The notes under the pieces: generated by a model
Told to the model about the DNA's origin: nothing
Database searches by the model: none
Seen by the model: only the letters and a program-made list of their open reading frames with translations
DNA from: Parapedobacter composti
Lineage (GTDB): Bacteria; Bacteroidota; Bacteroidia; Sphingobacteriales; Sphingobacteriaceae
Reading direction: 5' to 3'
NCBI RefSeq assembly: GCF_900112315.1
Contig: NZ_FOLL01000009.1
Location: 105,511 to 169,510 of the forward strand
Length of the DNA: 64,000 bases
Shown here: positions 43,887 through 51,792 of the stretch, in pieces
How the letters are laid out: every line of letters begins with the position of its first letter
How positions within the stretch are numbered: the first letter of the stretch is position 1
Position numbers and translations under genes: made by a program

Positions 43887-44477
43887 ATGCAGGATTTCGC
43901 GGTATATTTTGAGCTGGGATGGCAGCATATTTTAGATTTTTCGGGGTATGACCACATCCTGTTTGTCATTGCGCTTTGTTGCACGTATTTTATCAGCGAC
44001 TGGCGTAAGGTGGTGATACTGGTCACCGCTTTCACCGTGGGGCACTCGCTTACGTTGGCGCTGAGCGTATTCCAACTGGTCAATATCAACACGGCATTGA
44101 TTGAGTTTCTTATTCCGGTTACCATCGTGATCACCGCCTTCAGCAACGTGGTCAAGCAGCGCCGGACGAAGCGCGCCAACCGCAGCCGCCGCACCGACTG
44201 GCTCACGTATAGCTATGCGCTGTTTTTCGGTCTTATCCACGGGCTGGGCTTTTCCAACTACCTGCGTTCGTTGCTGGGCAAAGCGAGCAGCATCACCGGT
44301 CCGCTGTTTGCCTTCAACGTGGGGCTGGAGCTGGGTCAACTGGCCATTGTCTTCGTGGTGCTGCTGCTATCGTGGGTTGCCACTTCTGTGTTTTCCGTAT
44401 CGCGCCGCGACTGGAGCTTCTTCCTGTCTTCCGCCATTTTCGGCATCGCGCTGGTGATGGCGCTGGAGCGGGTGTAG
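43887..44477 (+). CDS. HupE/UreJ-like membrane protein
   Basis: This 196-residue polytopic protein begins with GWQHILDFSGYDHILFVIALCC, whose His and Asp pattern is typical of HupE/UreJ_2. It continues with AFTVGHSLTLALS, FGLIHGLGFSNYL and FNVGLELGQLAIVF, the conserved His/Gly/Glu motifs lying in the helices. Family members are thought to move divalent metals such as nickel or cobalt, but this is unproven for Bacteroidota members. A heptamer array starts right after its stop codon. Confidence 0.8.
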   Translation: MQDFAVYFELGWQHILDFSGYDHILFVIALCCTYFISDWRKVVILVTAFTVGHSLTLALSVFQLVNINTALIEFLIPVTIVITAFSNVVKQRRTKRANRSRRTDWLTYSYALFFGLIHGLGFSNYLRSLLGKASSITGPLFAFNVGLELGQLAIVFVVLLLSWVATSVFSVSRRDWSFFLSSAIFGIALVMALERV

Positions 44478-44620
44478 GTTGGTGGTTGGTGGTTGGGGGT
44501 TGGGGGTTGGTGATTGGTGATTGGGGGTTGGGGGTCGGTGATCGGGGGTCGGTGATGGGGGGTCAGTGGTCGGGGGTCGGGGGTCAGTGGTCGGTGGTCG
44601 GTGATTGGGGGTTGGGGGTC
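44478..44620. repeat. Heptamer array between hupE-like and S23-type genes (G-rich on plus)
   Basis: About 20 degenerate 7-bp units (GGTTGGT, GGTTGGG, GATTGGT, GGTCGGT, GGTCAGT...) begin the base after the HupE stop codon. The left half uses T where the right half uses C, as though two sub-arrays with different unit variants had been joined. Confidence 0.93.
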
Positions 44621-44639
44621 TAGAAAATTTTGTTAAATA

Positions 44640-45008
44640 GTGATATTATCGTATAAAGATCTGGAAGTATGGAAAAACGCCATGGATTTAGTGGAAATCA
44701 TCTATAATAGAACTAGCGGTTTTCCTAAAGAAGAAGTCTATGGGCTCACGGCCCAGCTGAGAAGATCGGCGGTTTCTGTGCCTTCTAATATCGCAGAGGG
44801 ATTTATGAGAAAAAATACGCGAGAATACATCCAGTTTATTCATATTGCACAAGGGTCTCTCGGTGAGCTGGATACACAAATTGAGATTGCTAAAAGATTG
44901 TCGTATGTGGACGACACATCCGATATCGATATGTTAATCATATTAATCAAAAAACAATTGTTTAGCTTATTGAACGTATTGAAACAAAAAACGGGTAATC
45001 CGCAATGA
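44640..45008 (+). CDS. Four-helix-bundle protein (S23 / 23S rRNA intervening-sequence type)
   Basis: This 122-residue protein starts at a GTG. Its helices carry the family text SYKDLEVWKNAMDLVEIIY, FPKEEVYGLTAQLRRSAVSVPSNIAEGF, EYIQFIHIAQGSLGELDTQIEIA and a fourth helix near the C-terminus. These small proteins are found inside rRNA intervening sequences or scattered through bacterial genomes; they are related to Avd of diversity-generating retroelements. Their molecular function is unclear. The gene is AT-richer than its neighbours and flanked by heptamer arrays of opposite orientation, which suggests it arrived as a unit between the hupE-like and M1 genes. Confidence 0.9.
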   Translation: MILSYKDLEVWKNAMDLVEIIYNRTSGFPKEEVYGLTAQLRRSAVSVPSNIAEGFMRKNTREYIQFIHIAQGSLGELDTQIEIAKRLSYVDDTSDIDMLIILIKKQLFSLLNVLKQKTGNPQ

Positions 45009-45013
45009 ACGGC

Positions 45014-45054
45014 GTTACCATTCACCAATCACTATTCACCAATCACCATTCACG
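45014..45054. repeat. Short heptamer array after the S23-type gene (C-rich on plus)
   Basis: Five 7-bp units (ATTCACC, AATCACT, ATTCACC, AATCACC, ATTCACG) stop 2 bp before the M1 peptidase ATG. In reverse complement they resemble the GATTGGT units in 44478-44620, giving an inverted pair around the S23-type gene. Confidence 0.85.
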
Positions 45055-45056
45055 CC

Positions 45057-47414
45057 ATGATTACTATGCATACACTAAAACCCGGACCTGTTCTCCTGCT
45101 ATACCTCTTAACTATATTTTCGTTCCAAACCCAAGCGCAGCTACAGAACAACCCGGGTGCCAACCACGGCAATAAGTTCGAGCAACTGGGTACGTTGCTG
45201 AGTGATCCGAATGTCTACCGTACGGCATCGGGGGCGCCGGGCCATCAGTATTGGCAGCAGCGGGCGGATTATGTCATTGACGTGGAGGTCGACGATGAAA
45301 ACCAGCGTGTCATCGGGTCGGAAACCATCACGTATACCAACAATTCGCCGGATCCGTTGCACTACCTCTGGCTAAATCTGGACGAGAATGAGCACAAGGC
45401 TGATGCGGAAAGCAAAAAGTTCGATGAAAGTTCGCTCAGCGAGCAGATGACTACCCGGCAGTTGCGGCAGTTTATCGGCGGCAACAGGGATTTGGGCATT
45501 CACATCCTGAAGGTGGCCGACGGGTCGGGGAAACCGTTGCCTTATACCATCAACTATACGATGATGCGGGTGGAACTGCCGGCCGCCCTGAAGCCCGGCG
45601 CTAAATTTGTGCTTCAAGTCGACTGGCAGTATAACATCAGCGACCGCATGGAAGAGAATGGGCGTGGGGGCTATGAGTACTTTGCGGAAGATGGCAATTA
45701 CCTGTATACCATCACCCAGTGGTATCCGCGCATGGCGGTATATTCCGATTTTCAGGGCTGGCAGAATAAGCAGTTCACCGGGCGAGGCGAATTTGCCCAG
45801 GTGTTCGGCGATTTCAAGGTCAACATCACGGTGCCGGCCGACCATATCGTGGGGGCCACGGGCGAATGCCGCAACTATGCCAACGTGCTTACGCCTACCC
45901 AACTGACGAGGTGGAAACAGGCACAGCAAGCAGATGAGCCGGTAGAGGTGGTCACCCTTGAAGAAGCCCGCCAAGCGATGCAGGGCCGGGCTACAGCCAA
46001 AAAAACCTGGATATACGAGGCCAAGAATGTGCGTGATTTCGCGTTTGTGACCTCCCGCCGCCTCGTGTGGGATGCCATGCGCGTCAAACAAGGCATCGAG
46101 GGCTATACGCCCATGGCCATGTCCTACTACGGTCCGGAAGCGTATCCGCTTTACCGGCGCTATTCCACCAAGGCGGTGGCCCATACGTTACGGGTGTATT
46201 CCAAGCATACTATCCCCTATCCGTATCCTGTCGCCATCTCAGTTGAGGCGGCCAATGGCATGGAATACCCGATGATTTGTTTCAACTACGGCCGGGCCGA
46301 CACGGATGGCACGTACTCGGAAGCTACTAAATATGGCATGATCAGTGTCATCATCCACGAGGTGGGACATAACTTCTTTCCGATGATTGTCAACTCTGAT
46401 GAGCGGCAATGGACGTGGATGGATGAAGGAATGAACACCTTCTGCCAGTACCTTGCTGAACAGGAGTGGGATAAGGACTACCCGTCGCGCCGTGGACCGG
46501 CCCATAAGATTGTCGATTACATGAAGCTGCCCAAGGATCAGCTCGAACCCATCATGACCAATTCGGAAAACATCGTGCAGTTCGGGCCGAACGCCTACGC
46601 CAAACCGGCTACCGCGCTCAATATCCTGCGGGAAACGGTGATGGGCCGCGAGTTGTTTGATTATGCGTTTAAGGAATATGCACGGCGATGGGCCTTCAAG
46701 CATCCTACCCCTGCCGACTTCTTCCGCACGATGGAAGATGCATCGGCGGTCGACCTCGACTGGTTCTGGCGGGGTTGGTTTTTCGGCACAGACCCGGTGG
46801 ATATTTCGCTGGACGATGTGCAGTACTTCCAGCCCCTGGGCAATCTGGAGACGCTCCAGGGTGATGCTAAGGAAGCGTATGAGCAGGATATCAACACGGT
46901 AGCGCGCCAACGCAACATCGAGGCGGGCATTCCCTTTGCTGTTGAAGCCGACACGTCGTTGCAGGACTTCTATAATAAATGGGATCGCTTTGCTATCGAC
47001 CCCGAACAGCAGGCGGCTTTCAGGCAGTATTACGAATCCCTCACGCCTGAGGAAAAGGAGCTGTACGATGGCAAATACCATTTCTACCAGCTGAAATTCA
47101 GCAATAAAGGCGGCCTGGTGATGCCCATCATTCTGGAATGGACGTATGCCGATGGTTCCACGGAAATCGAACGCATCCCGGCTTATATCTGGCGGAAAAA
47201 CGAAAATGAGGTGACCAAGGTATTCGCCAAAACGAAGGAAGTCACCTCCGTAGTGGTCGACCCCTTGCGGGAAACGGCTGACATCGATGAATCGAATAAC
47301 GCCTGGCCGCGCCGGCATACCCCAACACGGTTTGAGTTGTTTAAGCAGGGCAATACACCGGTTCGTGGTGCTTCTTCCGGACCGAACCCCATGCAGCGGA
47401 GTGGGGGTGGGTGA
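45057..47414 (+). CDS. M1-family zinc metallopeptidase, exported
   Basis: This 785-residue protein has a signal peptide (VLLLYLLTIFSFQTQAQ) and an N-terminal beta-rich domain. The gluzincin core HEVGHNFFPMI lies near residue 434, with the third ligand Glu in MDEGMNTFCQYLAEQE. The preceding exopeptidase-like segment is AANGMEYPMICFN. It should cleave peptides in the periplasm or at the surface. The C-terminal tail ends PMQRSGGG and its TGA is the first TGA of a heptamer array, so the native C-terminus may have been altered by the repeat. An alternative start two codons downstream is possible. Confidence 0.92.
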   Translation: MITMHTLKPGPVLLLYLLTIFSFQTQAQLQNNPGANHGNKFEQLGTLLSDPNVYRTASGAPGHQYWQQRADYVIDVEVDDENQRVIGSETITYTNNSPDPLHYLWLNLDENEHKADAESKKFDESSLSEQMTTRQLRQFIGGNRDLGIHILKVADGSGKPLPYTINYTMMRVELPAALKPGAKFVLQVDWQYNISDRMEENGRGGYEYFAEDGNYLYTITQWYPRMAVYSDFQGWQNKQFTGRGEFAQVFGDFKVNITVPADHIVGATGECRNYANVLTPTQLTRWKQAQQADEPVEVVTLEEARQAMQGRATAKKTWIYEAKNVRDFAFVTSRRLVWDAMRVKQGIEGYTPMAMSYYGPEAYPLYRRYSTKAVAHTLRVYSKHTIPYPYPVAISVEAANGMEYPMICFNYGRADTDGTYSEATKYGMISVIIHEVGHNFFPMIVNSDERQWTWMDEGMNTFCQYLAEQEWDKDYPSRRGPAHKIVDYMKLPKDQLEPIMTNSENIVQFGPNAYAKPATALNILRETVMGRELFDYAFKEYARRWAFKHPTPADFFRTMEDASAVDLDWFWRGWFFGTDPVDISLDDVQYFQPLGNLETLQGDAKEAYEQDINTVARQRNIEAGIPFAVEADTSLQDFYNKWDRFAIDPEQQAAFRQYYESLTPEEKELYDGKYHFYQLKFSNKGGLVMPIILEWTYADGSTEIERIPAYIWRKNENEVTKVFAKTKEVTSVVVDPLRETADIDESNNAWPRRHTPTRFELFKQGNTPVRGASSGPNPMQRSGGG

Positions 47415-47543
47415 TCGGTGGTCGGTGGTCGGTGATCGGTGGTCGGTGGTCGGTGATGGGTGGTCGGTGGTCGGTGATGGGTGGTCGGTGGTCGGTGATG
47501 GGTGGTCGGTGGTCGGGGGTGGGTGATCGGTGGTGGGTGGTGA
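47400..47543. repeat. Heptamer array between M1 and Ldh2 genes (G-rich on plus)
   Basis: About 20 units, mostly GGTCGGT, GATCGGT and GATGGGT, run through the end of the peptidase gene to 18 bp before the next ATG. The stop TGA (47412-47414) lies in the first GGGTGATCGG unit. The regular three-unit super-period GGTCGGT-GGTCGGT-GATGGGT is visible in the second half. Confidence 0.95.
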
Positions 47544-47561
47544 AATAAAGAAATACAAACA

Positions 47562-48641
47562 ATGAAGATACCTGAGCAGCGGTTACGGGAGTTTACGTAT
47601 GGGGTTTTTAAAGCCATTGGGTGTTCCGATGGGGATGCGGTGTTGGCGACGGATGTGCTTGTAACATCGGATTTGCGGGGTATCGACTCCCACGGTGTGG
47701 CGCGCCTCAGCGGGTATGTACGGCTCTGGGAGAATGGCCGCTTAAACCCTACACCGGATATCCGCGTGGTGCATGAAACGGCTACCACCGCCACGGTCGA
47801 TGGCGACCGGGGGCTGGGGCTGGTGGTGGCGCCCTATGCGATGGATATCGCCTTGGAAAAGGCACGGCAATACGGTTCGGGATGGGTGGCCATCCGCAAT
47901 TCCAACCACTTTGGCATCGCTGCCTACCATGCGTTAAAAGCTATTGAACACGACATGATCGGCTTTGCGGTAACCAATGCCAGTCCGCTGGTGGCTCCTA
48001 CGTTCTCTACCGAGCGGTTGTTGGGTACCAACCCGATATGTTATACCTTCCCGGCAGGCAGCTACCCTCCGGTGGTGGTAGACATGGCTACGGCCGCGGC
48101 AGCCAACGGCAAGCTGGAGATTGCCCAGCGCATGAACGTACCGGTTCCCGAAGGGTGGGTGCTTACGCCCGACGGCCAGCCAACCACCGACCCGAATGCG
48201 GTCACCGCCGGCGGGGCCTTGCTACCCTTGGGCAGCGAATACGGTCGGGGCAGCCACAAGGGGTTCGGCCTTTCTGCTACGGTGGATATCCTGTCCGGCG
48301 TACTGTCCGGCGCCAACTACGGTCCTTGGGTGCCGCCGTTTGTCGCCTTCCTCGATCCCCTGCCCGACCAGCCGGGTATGGGCGTCGGTCACTTCGTGGG
48401 CGCGATGCGGGTGGACGGCTTCCGGCCCGTTGCGGAATTCAAAGCCAGCATGGATCATTGGATCACCCGCTTCAAAAACGCCAAGCGCGTCAATCCGGAG
48501 CAGGGCGTTATCATCCCCGGCGAGCCAGAATACCAAGCCACACAGCAACGCAAAGCACAGGGCATTCCGTTAACGGCTAAAGTGGTGGAGAGCTTAGAGG
48601 CATTGGCAGCGAAGTTTGGGATTACGGCGTTGACTGGATAG
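47562..48641 (+). CDS. Malate/L-lactate dehydrogenase family protein (Ldh2/YlbC type)
   Basis: This 359-residue protein is of the NAD(P)-dependent Ldh_2 family: LVTSDLRGIDSHGVARLSGY near the N-terminus, VAIRNSNHFGIAAYHAL, NASPLVAPTFSTERLLGTNPICYTFPAG, VDMATAAAANGKLEIA and SHKGFGLSATVDILSGVLSG. The fold is distinct from Rossmann dehydrogenases. Members oxidise malate, lactate, ureidoglycolate or imino acids; the substrate here is unknown. The gene follows the heptamer array by 18 bp. Confidence 0.92.
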   Translation: MKIPEQRLREFTYGVFKAIGCSDGDAVLATDVLVTSDLRGIDSHGVARLSGYVRLWENGRLNPTPDIRVVHETATTATVDGDRGLGLVVAPYAMDIALEKARQYGSGWVAIRNSNHFGIAAYHALKAIEHDMIGFAVTNASPLVAPTFSTERLLGTNPICYTFPAGSYPPVVVDMATAAAANGKLEIAQRMNVPVPEGWVLTPDGQPTTDPNAVTAGGALLPLGSEYGRGSHKGFGLSATVDILSGVLSGANYGPWVPPFVAFLDPLPDQPGMGVGHFVGAMRVDGFRPVAEFKASMDHWITRFKNAKRVNPEQGVIIPGEPEYQATQQRKAQGIPLTAKVVESLEALAAKFGITALTG

Positions 48642-48720
48642 ATATTGTGCTTTCCAAGCGCTGAAGTCTTGGGAGCTCGCAAGCCGGGCGCATTTCAAAT
48701 TGCAGCAGGACACGCGAAAT

Positions 48721-48790
48721 GCTTTGGCAAGCACCACAGCTATAACGCTCCCTCCGGTCCTCGTCATTAGGCTGCTTATACGTCCAAAGC
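48721..48790. repeat. Isolated stem-loop element related to the 69-bp array
   Basis: The core GCTATAACGCTCCCTCCGGT and the following TCGTCATTAGGCTGCTTA match the 69-bp unit near 54.8 kb at most positions. It is flanked by complementary 7-nt arms, GCTTTGG (48721-48727) and CCAAAGC (48784-48790), whose sequence differs from the arms of the other family members. It lies in the 230-bp gap after the Ldh2 gene. Confidence 0.8.
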
Positions 48791-48858
48791 TATCTGCGGC
48801 AATGCTGGCTTGTGACAGTCTGAAATGCACCTTCGAAGCTTCAATCGAAAATTATTCT

Positions 48859-48866
48859 TAAATTTG
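48859..48866 (+). promoter_or_regulatory. -7 element before the unknown/PIN gene pair
   Basis: TAAATTTG lies 5 bp upstream of the ATG at 48872. A -33 element is not convincing. The spacing implies a very short leader or leaderless transcript. Confidence 0.35.
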
Positions 48867-48871
48867 TCATA

Positions 48872-49651
48872 ATGGATAAGTTGGGCACATTTGAGATTAA
48901 AGTTGTTGGTAAATCCGGCAATCAAGAATTGAAACCGGATAACTACGACATTAAGCACATTGCTACTTTGCTGCAGAATGTGGAAGACCTGCTGTATCCA
49001 AGCAATAAAAAGGATAGACCAATAATAACCTACGATATCCAGCATGGTTCTGTAAAGCATATCTTTACCACCTCCATACAAACCATCATCGGGTTTAGCG
49101 CCATTTTAACGCAGGTAAGCGAAAACAAGTCGATTGATTTCCTTGAACTAAAAACTGCTCAGGCCTTTGAATCCATCCAGCAACTGGCACGGCAGAAGGA
49201 CTATGAGTTTCACTTGAAAACCTCCCTGCGGGAAGATGCTGAACTATCTATTACCCCTAAAACCCAATTTATACGAACGGAGAATGTTTGGGCAGAAGCG
49301 GAACTCTATTTTTATGGTATACTAAGAGACGCTGGTGGCAAAAATAAAGCTAATATTCACCTAGACACGGACGAGTACGGCTACCTGTCAATAGAAACAG
49401 GTGAGGAGTTTCTGAGAAACCGAGAAGACAACATGCTTTATCGGAAATTCGGCGTGCGAGCAAAAGGCAAACAACATACAGAAACTGGTGAAATAGATAC
49501 CAAATCGCTGAAGCTCGTGGAACTTATCGACTACAATCCGAGATTTGACGACGGATATCTTAATGGTCTGATCGATAAAGCAAAACACAGCTGGAAAGGC
49601 ATTGACGCAGATGAATGGTTACACAACTTAAGGGGTAATTATGACGCATAA
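48872..49651 (+). CDS. Unknown protein coupled to a PIN nuclease
   Basis: This 259-residue soluble protein is of no family I recognise. The N-terminal half alternates short strands and helices (FEIKVVGKSGNQELKPDNY, IKHIATLLQNVEDLLYP, ITYDIQHGSVKHIFTTSIQ). A helical middle (LELKTAQAFESIQQLARQK) and a beta-rich C-terminal half (AEAELYFYGILRDAGGKNKANIHLD) follow. There is no membrane segment or signal. Its stop overlaps the start of the PIN-domain gene by 11 bp. The DNA is visibly AT-richer than its neighbours. Its place suggests an antitoxin- or partner-like role, but 259 residues is large for a VapB-type antitoxin and there is no DNA-binding motif I can name. Confidence 0.75.
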   Translation: MDKLGTFEIKVVGKSGNQELKPDNYDIKHIATLLQNVEDLLYPSNKKDRPIITYDIQHGSVKHIFTTSIQTIIGFSAILTQVSENKSIDFLELKTAQAFESIQQLARQKDYEFHLKTSLREDAELSITPKTQFIRTENVWAEAELYFYGILRDAGGKNKANIHLDTDEYGYLSIETGEEFLRNREDNMLYRKFGVRAKGKQHTETGEIDTKSLKLVELIDYNPRFDDGYLNGLIDKAKHSWKGIDADEWLHNLRGNYDA

Positions 49652-50123
49652 CGCAGTTTTGCTTGATACCAGCTTCCTTATCCGGCTACTCAATGACGAA
49701 GACCCGCTCCATAAAAACGCTTTGGGTTACTTCAAGTACTTCTTGGAAAACGATATCGCCTTGAAAGTATCAACTATATCCATAGCCGAATACTGTGTAA
49801 AAGGAAAAATTCACGAGCTACCCTTAAGAAATCTTCAACTAATCCCTTTCAATTTAGATCACGCCCAACGTACAGGAGAATTTTGCCGGTTAATTTTAGC
49901 AGAAAGCCCAAATAGCATCGACAAAATTCAGCCTCGGATACTCATACCTAACGATTCGAAATTATTTGCCCAAGCGGATTTAGATAAACATGTTACATAC
50001 TTTGTCACGTCAGACGAGCGTTCAAAAAAAACATGGGCCAAACTGAAAAAAGCCAATCCTAAATTTGAAATAATTTCAATACAAATGCCTTACAATGAAG
50101 CTTTCGGCCTTTTAGGCCTGTGA
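49641..50123 (+). CDS. PIN-domain nuclease-like protein
   Basis: This 160-residue protein has the PIN layout: LLDTSFLIRLLNDED near the N-terminus with the first Asp, ISIAEYCVKG with a conserved Glu, NDSKLFAQADLDKHVTYFVTSDE with the third and fourth acidic residues at NDSKL and TSDER. PIN proteins are metal-dependent RNases, often toxins of type II systems. The start overlaps the upstream gene by 11 bp, so translation is coupled. Codons are AT-rich like its partner. It could be the toxin or effector half of an unusual two-gene module. Confidence 0.8.
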   Translation: MTHNAVLLDTSFLIRLLNDEDPLHKNALGYFKYFLENDIALKVSTISIAEYCVKGKIHELPLRNLQLIPFNLDHAQRTGEFCRLILAESPNSIDKIQPRILIPNDSKLFAQADLDKHVTYFVTSDERSKKTWAKLKKANPKFEIISIQMPYNEAFGLLGL

Positions 50124-50131
50124 GAACCAGT

Positions 50132-51751
50132 TTACCCCCCTAACCCGATACACTCCTTGGTGCCTTCGCGGATGCTGCGCCAGATCATTTTGAAAAACGA
50201 GAACGTTTTGGGGCGGGCGATGTATACCGTGCCGGCGTGGTACTCGCCGTTGGCATCGGGGTTGCTGTCGTTCAGCAAAAACCGGTTGGCAAAAAAGGAA
50301 ACCACCGATTTCCGTTCGCCCGCTTTCGGGCCGGAGCCTGCAAGCAGGTTTACCTTCAACCCCTGGTAATCGAAGCGCAACGTCCCTTCCGTACGCCGGT
50401 CGTTGGCCTTCATTTCAAAACGCATGCCGCGGATGCGGGCCTGCTCCACTTCCACGTTGAGGTGGGGCGTCAGCATGCGGTTGAATGCGCGGCCATCCAT
50501 CGGCCCGAGTTTCGCCGTGTAGGTATGCCCGCCGAGGCTGTCGAGCATGTCAAAGCGGAACCGCACGGACAAGTCGCCGGCACCCATCACCTTTGTCTGC
50601 GCGTCGAGCGTCATGAACCGGTCGCCACGCAACGTCGCCGTATCGTTCGTCAAGTTCCGGATTACGGCTGCTGTCCGTTCAAAGGTCACCGTACCCGCCT
50701 TCCCCGTTTTGTCGCTCACCTCGGTAAACGCAACGTCCAGCGCATGCAGCCTTGCCGAGTCTATGCGCAGCCGTTGCTTCCAGGCCATCAGTTGCTGGTG
50801 CGGCGACTTGCCCAGCTTATTTTCCGGCGGATTCGGCAGCCGTTTATCTTTGTAAATCGAGATTTCCGCCGTGTCGATGTGCAGGGCCGCCGCGGCCAGC
50901 AGCCCATCGGCCGTCCAACGCGCCACGTCAAATCCCGCCAGCTTCACCAGCCCCATGCGCATGTCGATCATGTCCGCTGCCCGCCCTACCCTGCTGTAAA
51001 ACGCGCCCTTGCCCACCGTCGGCCCATAGCGTAGGTCCCGCATGAGCAGCTCCCGTCCGTGCATGTCCAAGCGCAGCGCCCCCAGTGCAAAGCGGTACGA
51101 ACTATCAGGCCGCAGGTAGCTTACCCCCGCCACATCCACATCCCATCCCTTCGCATAATACAAGCGTGTGGTATCCCGCCGAGCCGCCGAGTCGATACGC
51201 ACGTCGCGTATTGTCCCGTCAATCCGCCTAACCACCAGGTGCCGTGCATCGCGCTGCGCAGCAAGCTCCATTTGCCCCCTCTTCACGGCAATCCGCGTCA
51301 CCCGCACCCCGTCCAGCACATCCTGGAGGCGCTCCAGAAGCGGAGCAGCCGTATCCCTTCTGGCCGTGTCCGGCTCACGGCCCACAGTCAGCTTAACCAT
51401 TGGCTTATCGAGAATTATCGTGTTAACTGATAATTTACCGGAAAACAGCAGGCGCAGCAGCCCAACCCCACCAACCCGCAGTTGAGCTATGCGGACATCG
51501 TACAGCGTTTTCTGTGCGGCTGTATCCGGGATCAGGCGCACGTTATTTGCCACGGCACTTCCGGAGAAGAACGACATCCGCAGGCTGTCGTAGGTCAGTC
51601 GGTAAACACTGTCTATAGCCGCAGCCAACGCGTTGTTCAGTCGGGTTTCCAGCCCTGGAACCCAACGGCGGTTAACCCACCAATTCGCGCATAACAAAAC
51701 GACCAGCAAGCCAATAGCAACGCTTAGGCCCCATTTCCAGACAGGCTTCAT
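50132..51751 (-). CDS. AsmA-like inner-membrane-anchored protein, copy 2
   Basis: This 539-residue protein begins MKPVWKWGLSVAIGLLVVLLCANW, the same opening as the protein at 29390-31159. The two share the layout throughout: a conserved YDSLRMSFFSGSAVANNVRLIPDT block after the helix, LGPMDGRAFNRMLTPHLNVEV in the middle, and NDSNPDANGEYHAG...TFSFFKMIWRSIREGTKE at the C-terminus. It lacks the long basic tail of copy 1 and ends CIGLGG. It probably has a periplasmic lipid-transfer or envelope role by family resemblance. Base composition is GC-richer than copy 1, so the duplication is old or came from elsewhere. Confidence 0.7.
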   Translation of the reverse strand: MKPVWKWGLSVAIGLLVVLLCANWWVNRRWVPGLETRLNNALAAAIDSVYRLTYDSLRMSFFSGSAVANNVRLIPDTAAQKTLYDVRIAQLRVGGVGLLRLLFSGKLSVNTIILDKPMVKLTVGREPDTARRDTAAPLLERLQDVLDGVRVTRIAVKRGQMELAAQRDARHLVVRRIDGTIRDVRIDSAARRDTTRLYYAKGWDVDVAGVSYLRPDSSYRFALGALRLDMHGRELLMRDLRYGPTVGKGAFYSRVGRAADMIDMRMGLVKLAGFDVARWTADGLLAAAALHIDTAEISIYKDKRLPNPPENKLGKSPHQQLMAWKQRLRIDSARLHALDVAFTEVSDKTGKAGTVTFERTAAVIRNLTNDTATLRGDRFMTLDAQTKVMGAGDLSVRFRFDMLDSLGGHTYTAKLGPMDGRAFNRMLTPHLNVEVEQARIRGMRFEMKANDRRTEGTLRFDYQGLKVNLLAGSGPKAGERKSVVSFFANRFLLNDSNPDANGEYHAGTVYIARPKTFSFFKMIWRSIREGTKECIGLGG

Positions 51752-51792
51752 TACGGGAAGAAACGTTTAGGTTTGCTTAATTGTTTTTAAAA

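Noticed and set aside
44640..45008. Diversity-generating retroelement (Avd-like gene)
   Set aside because: The protein family is related to Avd, but no reverse transcriptase and no template or variable repeat pair is present nearby.
44640..45008. 23S rRNA intervening sequence
   Set aside because: There is no rRNA sequence around the S23-type gene; its neighbours are protein genes.
46239..47558. Minus-strand 439-codon frame overlapping the M1 peptidase
   Set aside because: It is antisense to a clear enzyme gene and its first residues are repeat-derived; it shows no domain-like text.
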